Assembly: GCA_964406575.1 (NCBI GenBank) | Contig: CAYOSH010000009.1 | Location: 57,179 to 121,178 of the forward strand | DNA length: 64,000 nt | Origin: WTAW01 sp964406575 | GTDB lineage: Bacteria > Acidobacteriota > Aminicenantia > Aminicenantales > Aminicenantaceae | Direction of reading: 5' to 3' | In this document: positions 8,221 to 18,300 of the stretch, one piece after another | Layout: every line of letters begins with the position of its first letter | How positions within the stretch are numbered: the first letter of the stretch is position 1 | Program-made: the position numbers and the translations under genes | The notes under the pieces: model-generated | The model's database searches: none | The model's input: only the letters and a program-made list of their open reading frames with translations | Told to the model about the DNA's origin: nothing

Positions 8221-8250
8221 TTGACATACTTTAGGGGGGTATGCTATTGT
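8221..8250 (+). promoter_or_regulatory. Sigma70 promoter and CsoR operator for csoR-copA-cus
   Basis: TTGACA at 8221-8226 and TATTGT at 8245-8250, spacer 18 bp. The dyad CATAC-tttaggggg-GTATG (8225-8243) fills the spacer and shares the AGGGGGGTATG block with 6063-6073. It lies 48 bp before csoR, consistent with copper-relieved autorepression. Confidence 0.75.
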
Positions 8251-8297
8251 AGTGAGAAGAAAAAGAAAATTGGTCTCTGAGTTTAAAGGAGGTTTTA

Positions 8298-8582
8298 ATG
8301 AATGATCAGATAACAACCCACGAAGAAGAACTCGTCAGGCTCAGAAGAATAGAAGGACAGATTCGTGGAATTCAGAAAATGATCGAGGAGAAAAGGTACT
8401 GTGTTGATATACTGACACAGCTTACATCGATCGTAGGCGCGATAAAGAGTGTTGAGGAGAATATCTTGGAAAGACACCTGAAGGGTTGTGTACATCAATC
8501 TTTCATAAAGGGAAGCAAAGAGGACAAAGCAAGGAAAATAAATGAAGTTGTAGACGTCTTGAAAAAGTTTAGAAGGTATTGA
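8298..8582 (+). CDS. csoR: CsoR-family copper-sensing repressor
   Basis: 94-aa all-helical DUF156/CsoR-family repressor. The Cu(I) ligand set of CsoR is recognisable: Cys in EKRYCVDIL (about residue 36), and His plus Cys in ERHLKGCV (about residues 60-64). In the absence of Cu(I) such proteins bind GC-rich dyads; Cu(I) releases them. Both nearby dyad promoters (6051, 8221) are candidate targets. Formaldehyde (FrmR) or nickel (RcnR) relatives have other ligands, and the gene context favours copper. AAAGGAGG precedes the ATG. Confidence 0.9.
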   Translation: MNDQITTHEEELVRLRRIEGQIRGIQKMIEEKRYCVDILTQLTSIVGAIKSVEENILERHLKGCVHQSFIKGSKEDKARKINEVVDVLKKFRRY

Positions 8583-8592
8583 AAGGAAAAAA

Positions 8593-8979
8593 ATGAGCTA
8601 TTATTTCAATAAAACAATTAAGGGATCGTTTGAAAAGGTGATTGAAAAGGTGACGGCATCTCTTAATAATGAAGGATTCGGAATTCTAACAGCGATAGAT
8701 GTGAAAGAAATCCTAAAGAAAAAAATGGATGTCAATTTCAGAAAATATAAAATTCTTGGGGCTTGCAATCCGCCTTTTGCCTATAAAGCCCTTCAAGCCG
8801 AAGATAAGATAGGAACCATGCTCCCCTGCAATGTCATAGTGCAAGAGATAGCGGAGAATGAGGTTGAAGTTGCCGCGGTTGATCCGATCGCTTCGATGAA
8901 AGCCATCGATAATCAAGAACTTTTTGGGATTGCAACGCAAGTCCAAGAAAAATTAAAGAACATGGTTAATCACCTCTAA
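8593..8979 (+). CDS. DUF302 domain protein
   Basis: 128-aa protein matching the DUF302 fold: VIEKVTASLNNEGFGILTAIDV, GACNPPFAYKALQAEDKIG and LPCNVIVQEI are the typical segments. DUF302 proteins often neighbour copper transport genes, but their biochemical role is not established. Two conserved Cys (GACNPP, LPCNV) might contribute to metal or redox chemistry. It starts 10 bp after csoR and is clearly in the same operon. Confidence 0.85.
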   Translation: MSYYFNKTIKGSFEKVIEKVTASLNNEGFGILTAIDVKEILKKKMDVNFRKYKILGACNPPFAYKALQAEDKIGTMLPCNVIVQEIAENEVEVAAVDPIASMKAIDNQELFGIATQVQEKLKNMVNHL

Positions 8980-9008
8980 AGTATCGTTAATTTTAAGGAG
9001 CAATTTTG

Positions 9009-11678
9009 ATGGCTAAAGACCTAGTCTGTGGCATGGAAGTAAACAAAGATGAAGCAGCGGCCTCATCTTTATATAAAGGTAAAAAGTACTATTTTTGTTC
9101 TCCTGTGTGCAAAACAAAATTCGATGAGAATCCGGAAAAATATCTGAAGGCTAGTGAGAATAAGGGATGTGATGTTAATTTTGGCAGTCAAACTTCTCAA
9201 GAAAAAAGTCTTCCAAAGCCTGAGAATAAGCACGGAGCAATGACGGAAAGAATTGACCTCCCCATTGTTGGGATGAGCTGTGCCAGTTGTGCCTCGACTA
9301 TCCAACGGAATTTATCCCATCTCAAGGGAGTGGAAAAAGCTAATGTTAATTTTGCAACCTCTAAGGCCACGATATTTTTCCAGCCACAGGATATTAAGCC
9401 TGAAGATTTTATCACCTCAATTCGGAAAAGTGGCTATGAAGTAGGAACCGTTACAGTTGAACTTCCTATTAAAGGAATTCAATGTGCATCATGTGTTCAA
9501 AAAATTGAGAGAGCTCTTATGCAAACCAGGGGTGTCACAAAAGCCGTAGTAAATTTAGCAACCGAAAGAGCAAAAGTTGAATATCTGCCCACTGAAATAA
9601 ACTTGGAGGAAATAAAACGCGCCATAGAATCTACGGGTTATAAAGTGCTTGAACTATCTCCTTCAGATGAAGGCTTAGATCCAGAAAAGGCCATTCGTGA
9701 AAGAGAATACAAGAAGCTAAAAACAAAATTTATGGTGGGGCTTAGCCTTGGTCTTATCGTGTTTCTGGGAAGTTCGCGGCACTGGTTTCCCTGGATCCCA
9801 GAAATTTTTGGCAATTTTTATGTGCTTTGGGCTCTTGCTACGCCGGTTCAATTCGTGATCGGCTGGCAATTTTACAAGGGGGCTTGGGGTGCCTTCAAGC
9901 ACAGAAGCGCGGATATGAACACCTTAATTGTGGTTGGAACCTCTGCGGCCTATTTATACAGCGTGACAGCCACTGTATTCCCCTCTTTTTTTAAGGTAGG
10001 CGGTATTAAGGCACATGTTTATTTCGATACTTCTGCATTGATTATCGTTCTCATATTGTTGGGAAGACTCCTTGAAGCAAGAGCTAAAGGGCAGACTTCT
10101 GATGCCATCAAGAAGCTCATGGGTTTACAGCCAAAAACAGCTCGAGTCATCAGAGATGGAAAAGAAATGGACATTCATGTTGAAGAGGTTCTTGTCAGTG
10201 ATATTGTCACCGTGAGGCCTGGAGAGAAAATACCGGTAGATGGAATTATCCGGGAAGGGAAGTCTGCCGTGGATGAGTCCATGATAACAGGAGAAAGCAT
10301 ACCGGTCAAAAAGAGCCCTGGCAGCGAAGTCATCGGAGCCACAATTAATAAAACAGGAAGTTTCAAGTTTCAGGCCACAAAAGTAGGAAAAAATACCGCA
10401 CTTGCTCAAATAATAAAGCTGGTCCAGGATGCTCAAGGTTCAAAGGCCCCTATACAAAGATTGGCAGACGTCATTTCCGGATATTTTGTACCCATAGTCA
10501 TTTCGATTGCCATTGCCACTTTCATTATATGGTTTAACTTCGGTCCGATCCCGTCTCTTACCTTCGCTCTGCTGAATTTCGTGGCGGTAATGATTATCGC
10601 CTGTCCCTGTGCGTTGGGATTGGCCACACCAACGGCTGTTATGGTTGGGACGGGAAAAGGCGCTGAGAACGGAATTTTAATCAAGGGAGGAGAAAGCTTA
10701 GAAACTGCTCATAAATTGGATACAATCGTTTTTGACAAAACAGGAACATTGACCAAAGGGGAACCGGAGGTTACGGATATTATTGCCGTCAATGGTTTTT
10801 CCGAGGAAGAAATCTTGAAGTATGCGGCAAGCGCTGAGAAGAACTCTGAGCACCCGCTTGCTGAGGCACTTATAAAAAGTGCGAAAGAGAAGGAGATCAA
10901 GCTATTTGATCCCGAGCAGTTTAATGCAATCGGGGGGCATGGTATCGAGGCAAACATCAACGGTAAGGAAATACTCCTCGGTAACGCAAAACTCATGCGC
11001 GATCGGCAAATTGAAATCAAGAATCTCGAAACGAAGGCAGAGGATCTCGCACAGGATGGAAAGACTCCCATATACATTTCGCTTGCAGGAAGGACTGCCG
11101 GACTAATTGGGGTGGCTGACACATTAAAAGAAAGTTCCGTCCGAGCGGTAGGCAAACTTCAGAAAATGGGACTTAAGGTCGTTATGCTTACAGGCGATAA
11201 CAGAAAGACCGCTGAGGCTATCGCTAAAAAAGCTGGGATTGATAATGTGCTTTCTGAAGTTCTGCCAGAAGATAAAGTGCATGAGATAAAAAAGCTCCAA
11301 TCGGGAGGTCGGAGAGTGGCAATGGTGGGTGACGGAATAAATGATGCGCCAGCACTTGCCCAAGCCGATATTGGGATTGCCATTGGATCAGGTACGGATG
11401 TGGCAATGGAAGCATCTGATATCACTTTGATAAAAGGTGATTTAAGTGGGGTTGTTTCTGCCATTGAATTGAGTAAAAAGACAATCAGAATTATAAAACA
11501 GAATCTCTTTTGGGCCTTTTTTTACAATACGGCGGGTATTCCGATTGCAGCTGGAATCCTTTATCCATTCTTTGGGATCTTGCTTAATCCCATTTTCGCG
11601 TCTATGGCAATGGCTTTTAGTTCAGTTTCAGTGGTTTCTAATTCTTTAAGGCTTAGACGAGTCAAGCTGAGAGATTAA
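9009..11678 (+). CDS. copA: Cu(I)-exporting P1B-type ATPase with YHS and two HMA domains
   Basis: Inner-membrane ATPase exporting Cu(I) or Ag(I). Order: YHS domain (DLVCGMEV ... YYFCSPVCKTKF, residues 3-47), two HMA domains with GMSCASC (about 90) and GIQCASC (about 160), transmembrane region, TGES actuator loop (about 427), transport motif CPC (IIACPCALG, about 532), DKTGT phosphorylation site (about 576), SEHP in the nucleotide domain (about 615) and GDGINDAP hinge (about 774). 889 aa, longer than ordinary CopA because of the added YHS domain. ATG 9009 is chosen over TTG 9006 from GGAG spacing. Likely the core product of the CsoR regulon. Confidence 0.95.
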   Translation: MAKDLVCGMEVNKDEAAASSLYKGKKYYFCSPVCKTKFDENPEKYLKASENKGCDVNFGSQTSQEKSLPKPENKHGAMTERIDLPIVGMSCASCASTIQRNLSHLKGVEKANVNFATSKATIFFQPQDIKPEDFITSIRKSGYEVGTVTVELPIKGIQCASCVQKIERALMQTRGVTKAVVNLATERAKVEYLPTEINLEEIKRAIESTGYKVLELSPSDEGLDPEKAIREREYKKLKTKFMVGLSLGLIVFLGSSRHWFPWIPEIFGNFYVLWALATPVQFVIGWQFYKGAWGAFKHRSADMNTLIVVGTSAAYLYSVTATVFPSFFKVGGIKAHVYFDTSALIIVLILLGRLLEARAKGQTSDAIKKLMGLQPKTARVIRDGKEMDIHVEEVLVSDIVTVRPGEKIPVDGIIREGKSAVDESMITGESIPVKKSPGSEVIGATINKTGSFKFQATKVGKNTALAQIIKLVQDAQGSKAPIQRLADVISGYFVPIVISIAIATFIIWFNFGPIPSLTFALLNFVAVMIIACPCALGLATPTAVMVGTGKGAENGILIKGGESLETAHKLDTIVFDKTGTLTKGEPEVTDIIAVNGFSEEEILKYAASAEKNSEHPLAEALIKSAKEKEIKLFDPEQFNAIGGHGIEANINGKEILLGNAKLMRDRQIEIKNLETKAEDLAQDGKTPIYISLAGRTAGLIGVADTLKESSVRAVGKLQKMGLKVVMLTGDNRKTAEAIAKKAGIDNVLSEVLPEDKVHEIKKLQSGGRRVAMVGDGINDAPALAQADIGIAIGSGTDVAMEASDITLIKGDLSGVVSAIELSKKTIRIIKQNLFWAFFYNTAGIPIAAGILYPFFGILLNPIFASMAMAFSSVSVVSNSLRLRRVKLRD

Positions 11679-11693
11679 TTCAGGAGTTTCGTA

Positions 11694-12068
11694 ATGTTAG
11701 TGAAAATAATAGTCACAGTTTTTGGTGCCGGAATCATAATATTGGTCAATTGGTACTTTTTATTCTCAAGAAGAAAGACTTTTCAAGCTGAGTTAAAGGA
11801 GAAGGGAATCCAGGAAATCAAAGTTGTGGTCAAGGGGGGATACAGTCCGGATACTATTGTTGTGAAAAAGGGGATCCCTGTTCGGTTGTTTTTTTATAGA
11901 GATGAAACAGCAGATTGTTCAGATACTATTGTTTTCGGAGATTTCAAGATAAGAAAAGCCCTTCCTGCTTTTAAAACGACAGTAATTGAATTTACTCCTG
12001 AAAAAGAAGGGGAGTATGTGTTTACCTGTGGGATGGGAATGATGAGAGGAAAGCTCATCGTAAGGTAG
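11694..12068 (+). CDS. Membrane-anchored cupredoxin-like protein
   Basis: 124 aa with one N-terminal membrane helix (IIVTVFGAGIIILVNWYFLF) and a cupredoxin-type beta domain: GGYSPDTIVVKKGIPVRLFF, DCSDTIVFGDF and EGEYVFTCGMGMMRG. The Cys/Met-rich final loop could be a copper site. It probably passes periplasmic copper between CopA and the Cus exporter; this is inferred from its place between them. It lies 15 bp after copA. Confidence 0.8.
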   Translation: MLVKIIVTVFGAGIIILVNWYFLFSRRKTFQAELKEKGIQEIKVVVKGGYSPDTIVVKKGIPVRLFFYRDETADCSDTIVFGDFKIRKALPAFKTTVIEFTPEKEGEYVFTCGMGMMRGKLIVR

Positions 12069-12166
12069 GCATGAGAAAGAAAAACGGCTAATAAAAAGAA
12101 AGAAATTGATGATGTCATGAACTCTGTATACAAGTTTATCAACTAAATTTAAAAAGGAAAAAGAAA

Positions 12167-13456
12167 ATGAAGAAGTATTTTATACTGTTTCTTGCCATTG
12201 TCTTTGTTTTCGAGGGATTTGCAGCTTTCTCTCAAACAGAGGTCGATAATACAAATGATGTGCTGAAAGAATTGATCCAGGAAGCATTAGAGAACAATCC
12301 CAAGCTGGAGGCTGCTATTCAACGCGCATTATCTGCTGAAAAAGTCATACCTCAAGCTGGTGCCCTTCCTGATCCAGCGCTTACTTTCGGTTTGTCGAAT
12401 CTTCCGGTCAATAGTTTTGCTTTTGATCAAGACCCGATGACAGGCAAAGTGATCGGAGTCATGCAGATGTTTCCTTTTCCGGGAAAATTGTCTCTTGCGA
12501 CAGATATTGCAGAATACGAGGCTGCAGCAATTAAATATCAGCGGGAAGAGATTCGAAACCAAATTATCCAAATGGTAAAACAGACATATTTTGACTTATA
12601 TGCGACCGATCGAGCCATTGAAACGACTGAAAAAAACAAAGCATTAATGGGACAGTTTGTTCAAGTAGCGGAGACAAAATACGCTACGGGATCAGGGCTT
12701 CAGCAGGATGTCCTTCGTTCTCAGGTCGAAATCTCCAAATTAGAAGACGATCTTATCATGTGGCAACAAAAAAGACTCTCTGTAGTCGCTAGGTTGAATG
12801 CATTACTGAATAGACCTGTTGATACTCTTGTTGATAAGACACTTCCAGAGCTAAAGTTGCCTGATGGTCCAGTAACAATTTTTCCTGCCGAGAAAATAGA
12901 GCAGAATAGGCCGCTCTTGAAAGCCTGGAACGAAAGGATTCAAAAGGCGGAGACGGCCGTTAAACTTGCCGAGCGTGACATTTGGCCCAATTTCACAGTC
13001 GGAGCCAGTTACCGGCAGCGCAACCGTTTAGCTGATGGCAGGCAGATGACTGACTTTTTTTCTGCCACTGTATCGCTGAACATCCCGCTCTACTTTAAGC
13101 GCAAGCAAAAGGCAAAAGTGGCAGAGAAAAAGTTGGGCTTCAATGCGACCAAGTCTGAGTATGAAAATGTAAAAATCAATATTTTATCGGAGATAAAGAG
13201 CATATTAGCTGAACTGGAGCGAAACCGGAAGAGAGTGGAATTGTATAAGGGCGGCATTCTCCTCCAGGCCCAGCAGTCACTTGAGTCTGCCCAAGCAGGC
13301 TACCGCGTGGGAAAAGTTGATTTTTTGACTCTTATAAACAACTGGATGATGCTTCAGAATTATGAATTGCAGTATTTCTTTGCGGTATCCAATTTTTATA
13401 AAAATTTAGCGAATTACGAACTTGCGGTTGGCGGGAATGATATCCAAGGAAACTGA
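12167..13456 (+). CDS. cusC: TolC-family outer membrane factor (CusC-like)
   Basis: 429-aa outer-membrane channel of a tripartite efflux system. Signal peptide at 1-22 (FILFLAIVFVFEGFAAFS), then two TolC repeats of long helices (ALENNPKLEAAIQRALSAEK; VETKY/ATGSGLQQDVLRSQVE; ESAQAGYRVGKVDFLTLINN). Followed by the adaptor and RND pump genes with short gaps, so it is assigned as the CusC partner of CusBA. Confidence 0.88.
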   Translation: MKKYFILFLAIVFVFEGFAAFSQTEVDNTNDVLKELIQEALENNPKLEAAIQRALSAEKVIPQAGALPDPALTFGLSNLPVNSFAFDQDPMTGKVIGVMQMFPFPGKLSLATDIAEYEAAAIKYQREEIRNQIIQMVKQTYFDLYATDRAIETTEKNKALMGQFVQVAETKYATGSGLQQDVLRSQVEISKLEDDLIMWQQKRLSVVARLNALLNRPVDTLVDKTLPELKLPDGPVTIFPAEKIEQNRPLLKAWNERIQKAETAVKLAERDIWPNFTVGASYRQRNRLADGRQMTDFFSATVSLNIPLYFKRKQKAKVAEKKLGFNATKSEYENVKINILSEIKSILAELERNRKRVELYKGGILLQAQQSLESAQAGYRVGKVDFLTLINNWMMLQNYELQYFFAVSNFYKNLANYELAVGGNDIQGN

Positions 13457-13504
13457 ATCGTATGGTTAATTATAGAGAAGAAAAAAACGACATAGGAGTA
13501 TAGA

Positions 13505-15295
13505 ATGAAAGCAAAAATTTTCGCTATCCTTATTATTGGGATTGTTATCGGAGCCACAGCGACCTATTTTATTGCGCCGATAGTAAGAACATCAGGAGGT
13601 GAAATTCCTGAAACTGGGGAGCAGCTCTATTCTTGTGGAATGCATCCAGAAGTCATTTCCGATAAACCAGGAAATTGCCCAATATGCGGAATGAAGCTCA
13701 CGCCCATTAAAAATACCGCTCAGGATATAGGGCAAATACAAACTGGCGAATCAGCACAAGAACGTAAGATCCTCTACTGGCGTGCTCCTATGGACCCCAC
13801 AGAAATCTACGATAAACCCGGAAAATCCAAGATGGGAATGGACTTGATACCTGTTTATGAAGGTGAAGAAGCAGGGGGAGCAGGCAGCATAACCATTGAT
13901 GGTGCTTTACAGCAGAACATGAATCTGCGAATTGCCAAAGTTGAGCGTCGGGATATCTCCAATGTGATCCGGGCTTACGGTAAAGTCACTTATGCGGAAG
14001 ATCAAGAATACTCTGTCAATACAAAAATCAGTGGATGGATTGAAAAGCTCTATGTCAACACCAGCGGTCAAAAAGTAGAAAAAGGTCAACCTCTATTAGA
14101 GATTTATTCGCCTGAATTGGTTTCTACCCAGGAAGAGTATCTGCTTGCCTTGAACAATTACGAAAAATTGGCTTCAAGTCCATACGAGAGTGTCCGAAAA
14201 AGCGCTGAAAAAATGGTCACTTTAGCAAGGGATCGTCTGGAATATTGGGATATTTCAAAAACTGAGATAGATAATATTGAAAAAACGGGCAAATCCCACC
14301 GGTCCATTCTTTTGCAGGCTCCAATAGCAGGCATTGTCACTCATAAAGCTGTGGTCGAAGGAGATAAAGTCGGTCCTGGCATGGATCTTTTCCTTATCGC
14401 GGACCTGAGTAAAATCTGGGTAGAAGCTTCTGTCTATGAATCGGAACTCTCTTTCGTTAAAGTCGGACAAAAGGCCGAGCTTGAACTTGATCATCTTTTG
14501 GGGCAGAAACTGGAAGGAAAAGTTGATTTTATTTATCCTTACCTCGATCAAAAATCGAGGGCAAATAACATCAGATTGGTGTTTAACAATCCTGATCTTT
14601 TCTTAAAACCCGATATGTACGCTACCGTTAGCATTTACAGCCATGCCGCCAGTGATTCATTGGCTATTCCCTCAGAGGCGATCATTCATTCTGGAAAGCG
14701 CAAGATTGTTTTTGTTACGAAAGGTGATGGAAAGTTTGATCCTCGAGAGATAAAAATCGGAGCAGAGTCCGAAGATGGGTACATCCAGGTCATCTCCGGC
14801 TTGTTCGATCATGAGGAGGTTGTAGTATCCGGGCAATTTCTGTTGGATTCAGAAAGCAGGACCCGGGAAGCCATCGCCAAGATGCGGGCAGTCCAGACAC
14901 AGAGGACTCAAAAAGTTTCCAAAGAAGAACAGAAAAGCGCCGCTGAATCTCATGAGATGGAACATGGAGTTGAGTCCGTCGAAAGAGCTCCAGAGACTGA
15001 ATCACATGAAAAAGTCGAGCACAGTCATGAAGTCCAAGAACATGAAAAACAGGAGATTGATGCCGATAGGTTATACACCTGTCCCATGCATCCTGAATTC
15101 ATTACCTCTGATCCTAACGCCAAATGTCCTGATTGTGGTATGAACCTCGTACCAATAAAGGAATTGGGTGATAAAGTCAATCTTGAAAAGGCTGAATTCT
15201 ATACTTGTCCCATGCATCCCGATTTTTTAACTACAGATAGAAACGCTCGTTGTCCGGAATGCGGCATGAAACTGGAAAGGGCAAAAAAGAAATAG
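13505..15295 (+). CDS. cusB: CusB-type RND adaptor with several heavy-metal-binding domains
   Basis: 596-aa periplasmic membrane-fusion protein linking CusA to CusC. N-terminal signal/anchor (KIFAILIIGIVIGATATYF), then a heavy-metal-binding domain (YSCGMHPEVISDKPGNCPICG) and a second, diverged one (APMDPTEIYDKPGKSKMGMD). The MFP core follows, with lipoyl (AYGKVTYAEDQEYSVN, SGWIEKLYV) and beta-barrel segments. After a His/Glu-rich linker there are two further domains (CPMHPEFITSDPNAKCPDCG and CPMHPDFLTTDRNARCPECG). CusB usually has one metal-binding region; C-terminal extras are unusual and suggest added metal capture. Confidence 0.93.
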   Translation: MKAKIFAILIIGIVIGATATYFIAPIVRTSGGEIPETGEQLYSCGMHPEVISDKPGNCPICGMKLTPIKNTAQDIGQIQTGESAQERKILYWRAPMDPTEIYDKPGKSKMGMDLIPVYEGEEAGGAGSITIDGALQQNMNLRIAKVERRDISNVIRAYGKVTYAEDQEYSVNTKISGWIEKLYVNTSGQKVEKGQPLLEIYSPELVSTQEEYLLALNNYEKLASSPYESVRKSAEKMVTLARDRLEYWDISKTEIDNIEKTGKSHRSILLQAPIAGIVTHKAVVEGDKVGPGMDLFLIADLSKIWVEASVYESELSFVKVGQKAELELDHLLGQKLEGKVDFIYPYLDQKSRANNIRLVFNNPDLFLKPDMYATVSIYSHAASDSLAIPSEAIIHSGKRKIVFVTKGDGKFDPREIKIGAESEDGYIQVISGLFDHEEVVVSGQFLLDSESRTREAIAKMRAVQTQRTQKVSKEEQKSAAESHEMEHGVESVERAPETESHEKVEHSHEVQEHEKQEIDADRLYTCPMHPEFITSDPNAKCPDCGMNLVPIKELGDKVNLEKAEFYTCPMHPDFLTTDRNARCPECGMKLERAKKK

Positions 15296-15361
15296 TCAAT
15301 CTCTCTTCTGATAAGTATGAGAAGGAATCTCTTTTGAAAAATTGAATGGATGGAACGAAAC

Positions 15362-18300
15362 ATGCTGGAAAAAATTATTGAATGGTCTGTTAACAATCGG
15401 TTCTTAGTAACAATCGGCATCTTTGCTGTAATCCTTGCCGGAATTGTGTCAATACAAACAACACCTGTTGACGCCATACCTGATCTTAGTGATGTTCAGG
15501 TCATCATCCTCACCGAATATCCGGGCCAGGGGCCCAATGTTGTTGAAGATCAGGTGACGTATCCCTTAACAACAGCGATGCTGGCTGTCCCGTATGCGAC
15601 TGTTGTCAGAGGGTATTCCTTTTTCGGTTTTTCACTTGTTTACATCCTTTTCGAGGATGGCACTGACCTTTACTGGGCACGCAGTCGAGTGCTTGAGTAT
15701 TTGAATTTTGCTGCAGGTCGACTGCCACAAGGCGTAATCCCTCAGCTCGGTCCCGATGCAACAGGGGTGGGATGGGTATATGAATACATTCTTGACGGCG
15801 GCGATAAATACGATCTCCAACAATTGAGGTCGATTCAAGATTGGTATTTACGGTATGAATTGGCCAGCGTTCCGGGCGTTAGTGAAGTAGCCAGCATCGG
15901 TGGTTTCGTTAAACAGTATCAGGTCGAGGTGGATCCTCTTAAACTTCAGGCTTATAACATCCCTCTTCAAAAAGTCAGAATGGCCATAAAACGAAGCAAT
16001 AACGATGTCGGGGGCCGGCTGATCGAGATGGGTGAGACAGAGTTTATGGTCAGAGGGCTGGGATATATCAAGAATATCGGTGACTTGAAATCTGTTCCCG
16101 TTGGGATGGGACCGAATAATGCACCCATTCTCCTGAAGGATATTGCCAATATACATCTCGGTCCGGAGCTTCGGCGTGGAATAGCAGAGTGGAATGGAGA
16201 AGGCGAAACCGTTGGGGGGATCATTGTCATTCGGTTTGGCGAGAATGCTTTAAAAGTCATTGATGGAGTGAAGGCAAAGCTAGAGGAATTGAAAAAAGGT
16301 TTACCTGAGGGAGTGACTGTGAAAACAGCTTATGATCGTTCCTCTTTGATAAAGCGTGCTATTTCGACTCTGAAAGAAAAATTACTCGAAGAGACTATCG
16401 TAGTGGCTCTAATCATCATTATTTTTCTCCTCCATCTGTCGAGCTCATTTGTAGCTGTTTTTACTCTTCCGCTGGGGGTTTTAATGGCCTTTATTGTCAT
16501 GAGGGCCCAAGGGCTCAATGCAAACATCATGTCACTGGGAGGGATTGCAATTGCCATTGGGGTTATGGTGGATGCCGTTGTCGTCATGATCGAGAATGTC
16601 CATAAGCACATGGAAAGGGAGCCATATCAAAAAGGCAAAGAAAGGTGGGGTCTAATCATCAAGGCCTCAAAAGAGGTCGGACCTGCCTTGTTCTATTCAT
16701 TGCTGATCATAACTCTTTCGTTTATTCCTGTCTTTACCCTGCAGCAGCAGGAAGGAAGACTCTTTAAACCGCTGGCTTATACAAAGACATACGCCATGGC
16801 GGCATCTGCCTTCCTGGCCATCACAGTTGTTCCTGTATTAATGGGGTATTTTATTCGGGGTAAGATTAAACCGGAGGCTAAACACCCTCTTAGCAGAATT
16901 CTCATTAGATCGTATCGGCCTGTAATTCATTTTGTTCTTAAACATAAAATGGCTACAATCCTTGTAGCTGTACTGATTGTTCTTGTAAGCGTTTTCCCCT
17001 TCTCCAGACTCGGATCTGAATTTATGCCGCCTCTGAATGAAGGAGATTTGCTTTATATGCCAACCACTTTGCCAGGAATATCAGTCACGAAAGCCAAAGA
17101 GCTCCTTCAGCAAACAGACAAAATCATTGCCAGTTTTCCTGAAGTTGAATCTGTATTTGGGAAAATTGGACGAGCGGAGACAGCCACAGATCCCGCTCCT
17201 CTGACTATGATTGAGACCACCATCATGCTGAAGGATGAAAAGGATTGGCGACCAGGAATGACCATAGAAAAACTGACAGAAGAGCTTAACGATGCTGTCC
17301 AATTTCCTGGTCTGACCAATGCCTGGACGATGCCTATCAAAACGCGGATTGATATGCTGAGCACAGGTATTAAAACACCAGTAGGAATCAAACTTATGGG
17401 TCCTGACCTGCAAACTCTTAGCGATCTGGGAGAGCAGATTGAGGCTATCATACGTCAGGTTCCGGGAACTGGAAGTGTGATCTCGGAAAGGGTCACAGGA
17501 GGAAATTATTTAGACTTTATCATTAATAGAGAAGCGGCTGCACGCTACGGACTAACAGTAGGTGATGTTCAAGATATCATAATGTCTGCTATTGGCGGAA
17601 TGAATGTAACGACAACTGTAGAAGGATTAGAGCGATATCCTGTGAATGTGCGGTATAGCCGGGAATTGCGTGATAATTTACCTGCTCTAAAACGTGTCCT
17701 GATTCCAACACCGTCTGGGGCTGAAATCCCTCTTAGTCAAGTGGCAGATTTCCAGATTAATAAGGGACCTGCAGCCATCAAGAGCGAGAATGCCAGAAGA
17801 ACAGCATGGCTGTATGTAGATCTACGGAATATTGATGTTGGCTCTTATGTCAAAATGGCAAAGAAGGTTGTCGATACAACTGTGGAGTTTCCCCCGGGTT
17901 ATAGTATCGTCTGGAGTGGGCAATATGAATATATGCAGCGCGCTCAGGAACGATTACGGCTTGTTGTTCCCGTAACACTATTGATTATTTTCTTGTTACT
18001 TTATTTCAATTTTAAAAACATCGGAGAAAGCCTGATCATCATGCTGTCTCTCCCTTTTGCTCTGGTCGGTGGAATCTGGCTGATGTGGGTGAGCGGATAC
18101 AACATGAGTGTGGCTGTGGGGGTCGGCTTCATTGCTCTGGCTGGCCTTGCTGCTGAAACAGGAGTCGTGATGTTGCTTTATATTGACAATGCCTATAAGG
18201 ATCGTTTATTGCATGGACAGATGAACACCCGGGAAGATCTTCATGCCGCAATCGTACATGGAGCCGTGGAACGAGTGCGGCCGAAACTCATGACTGTCAG

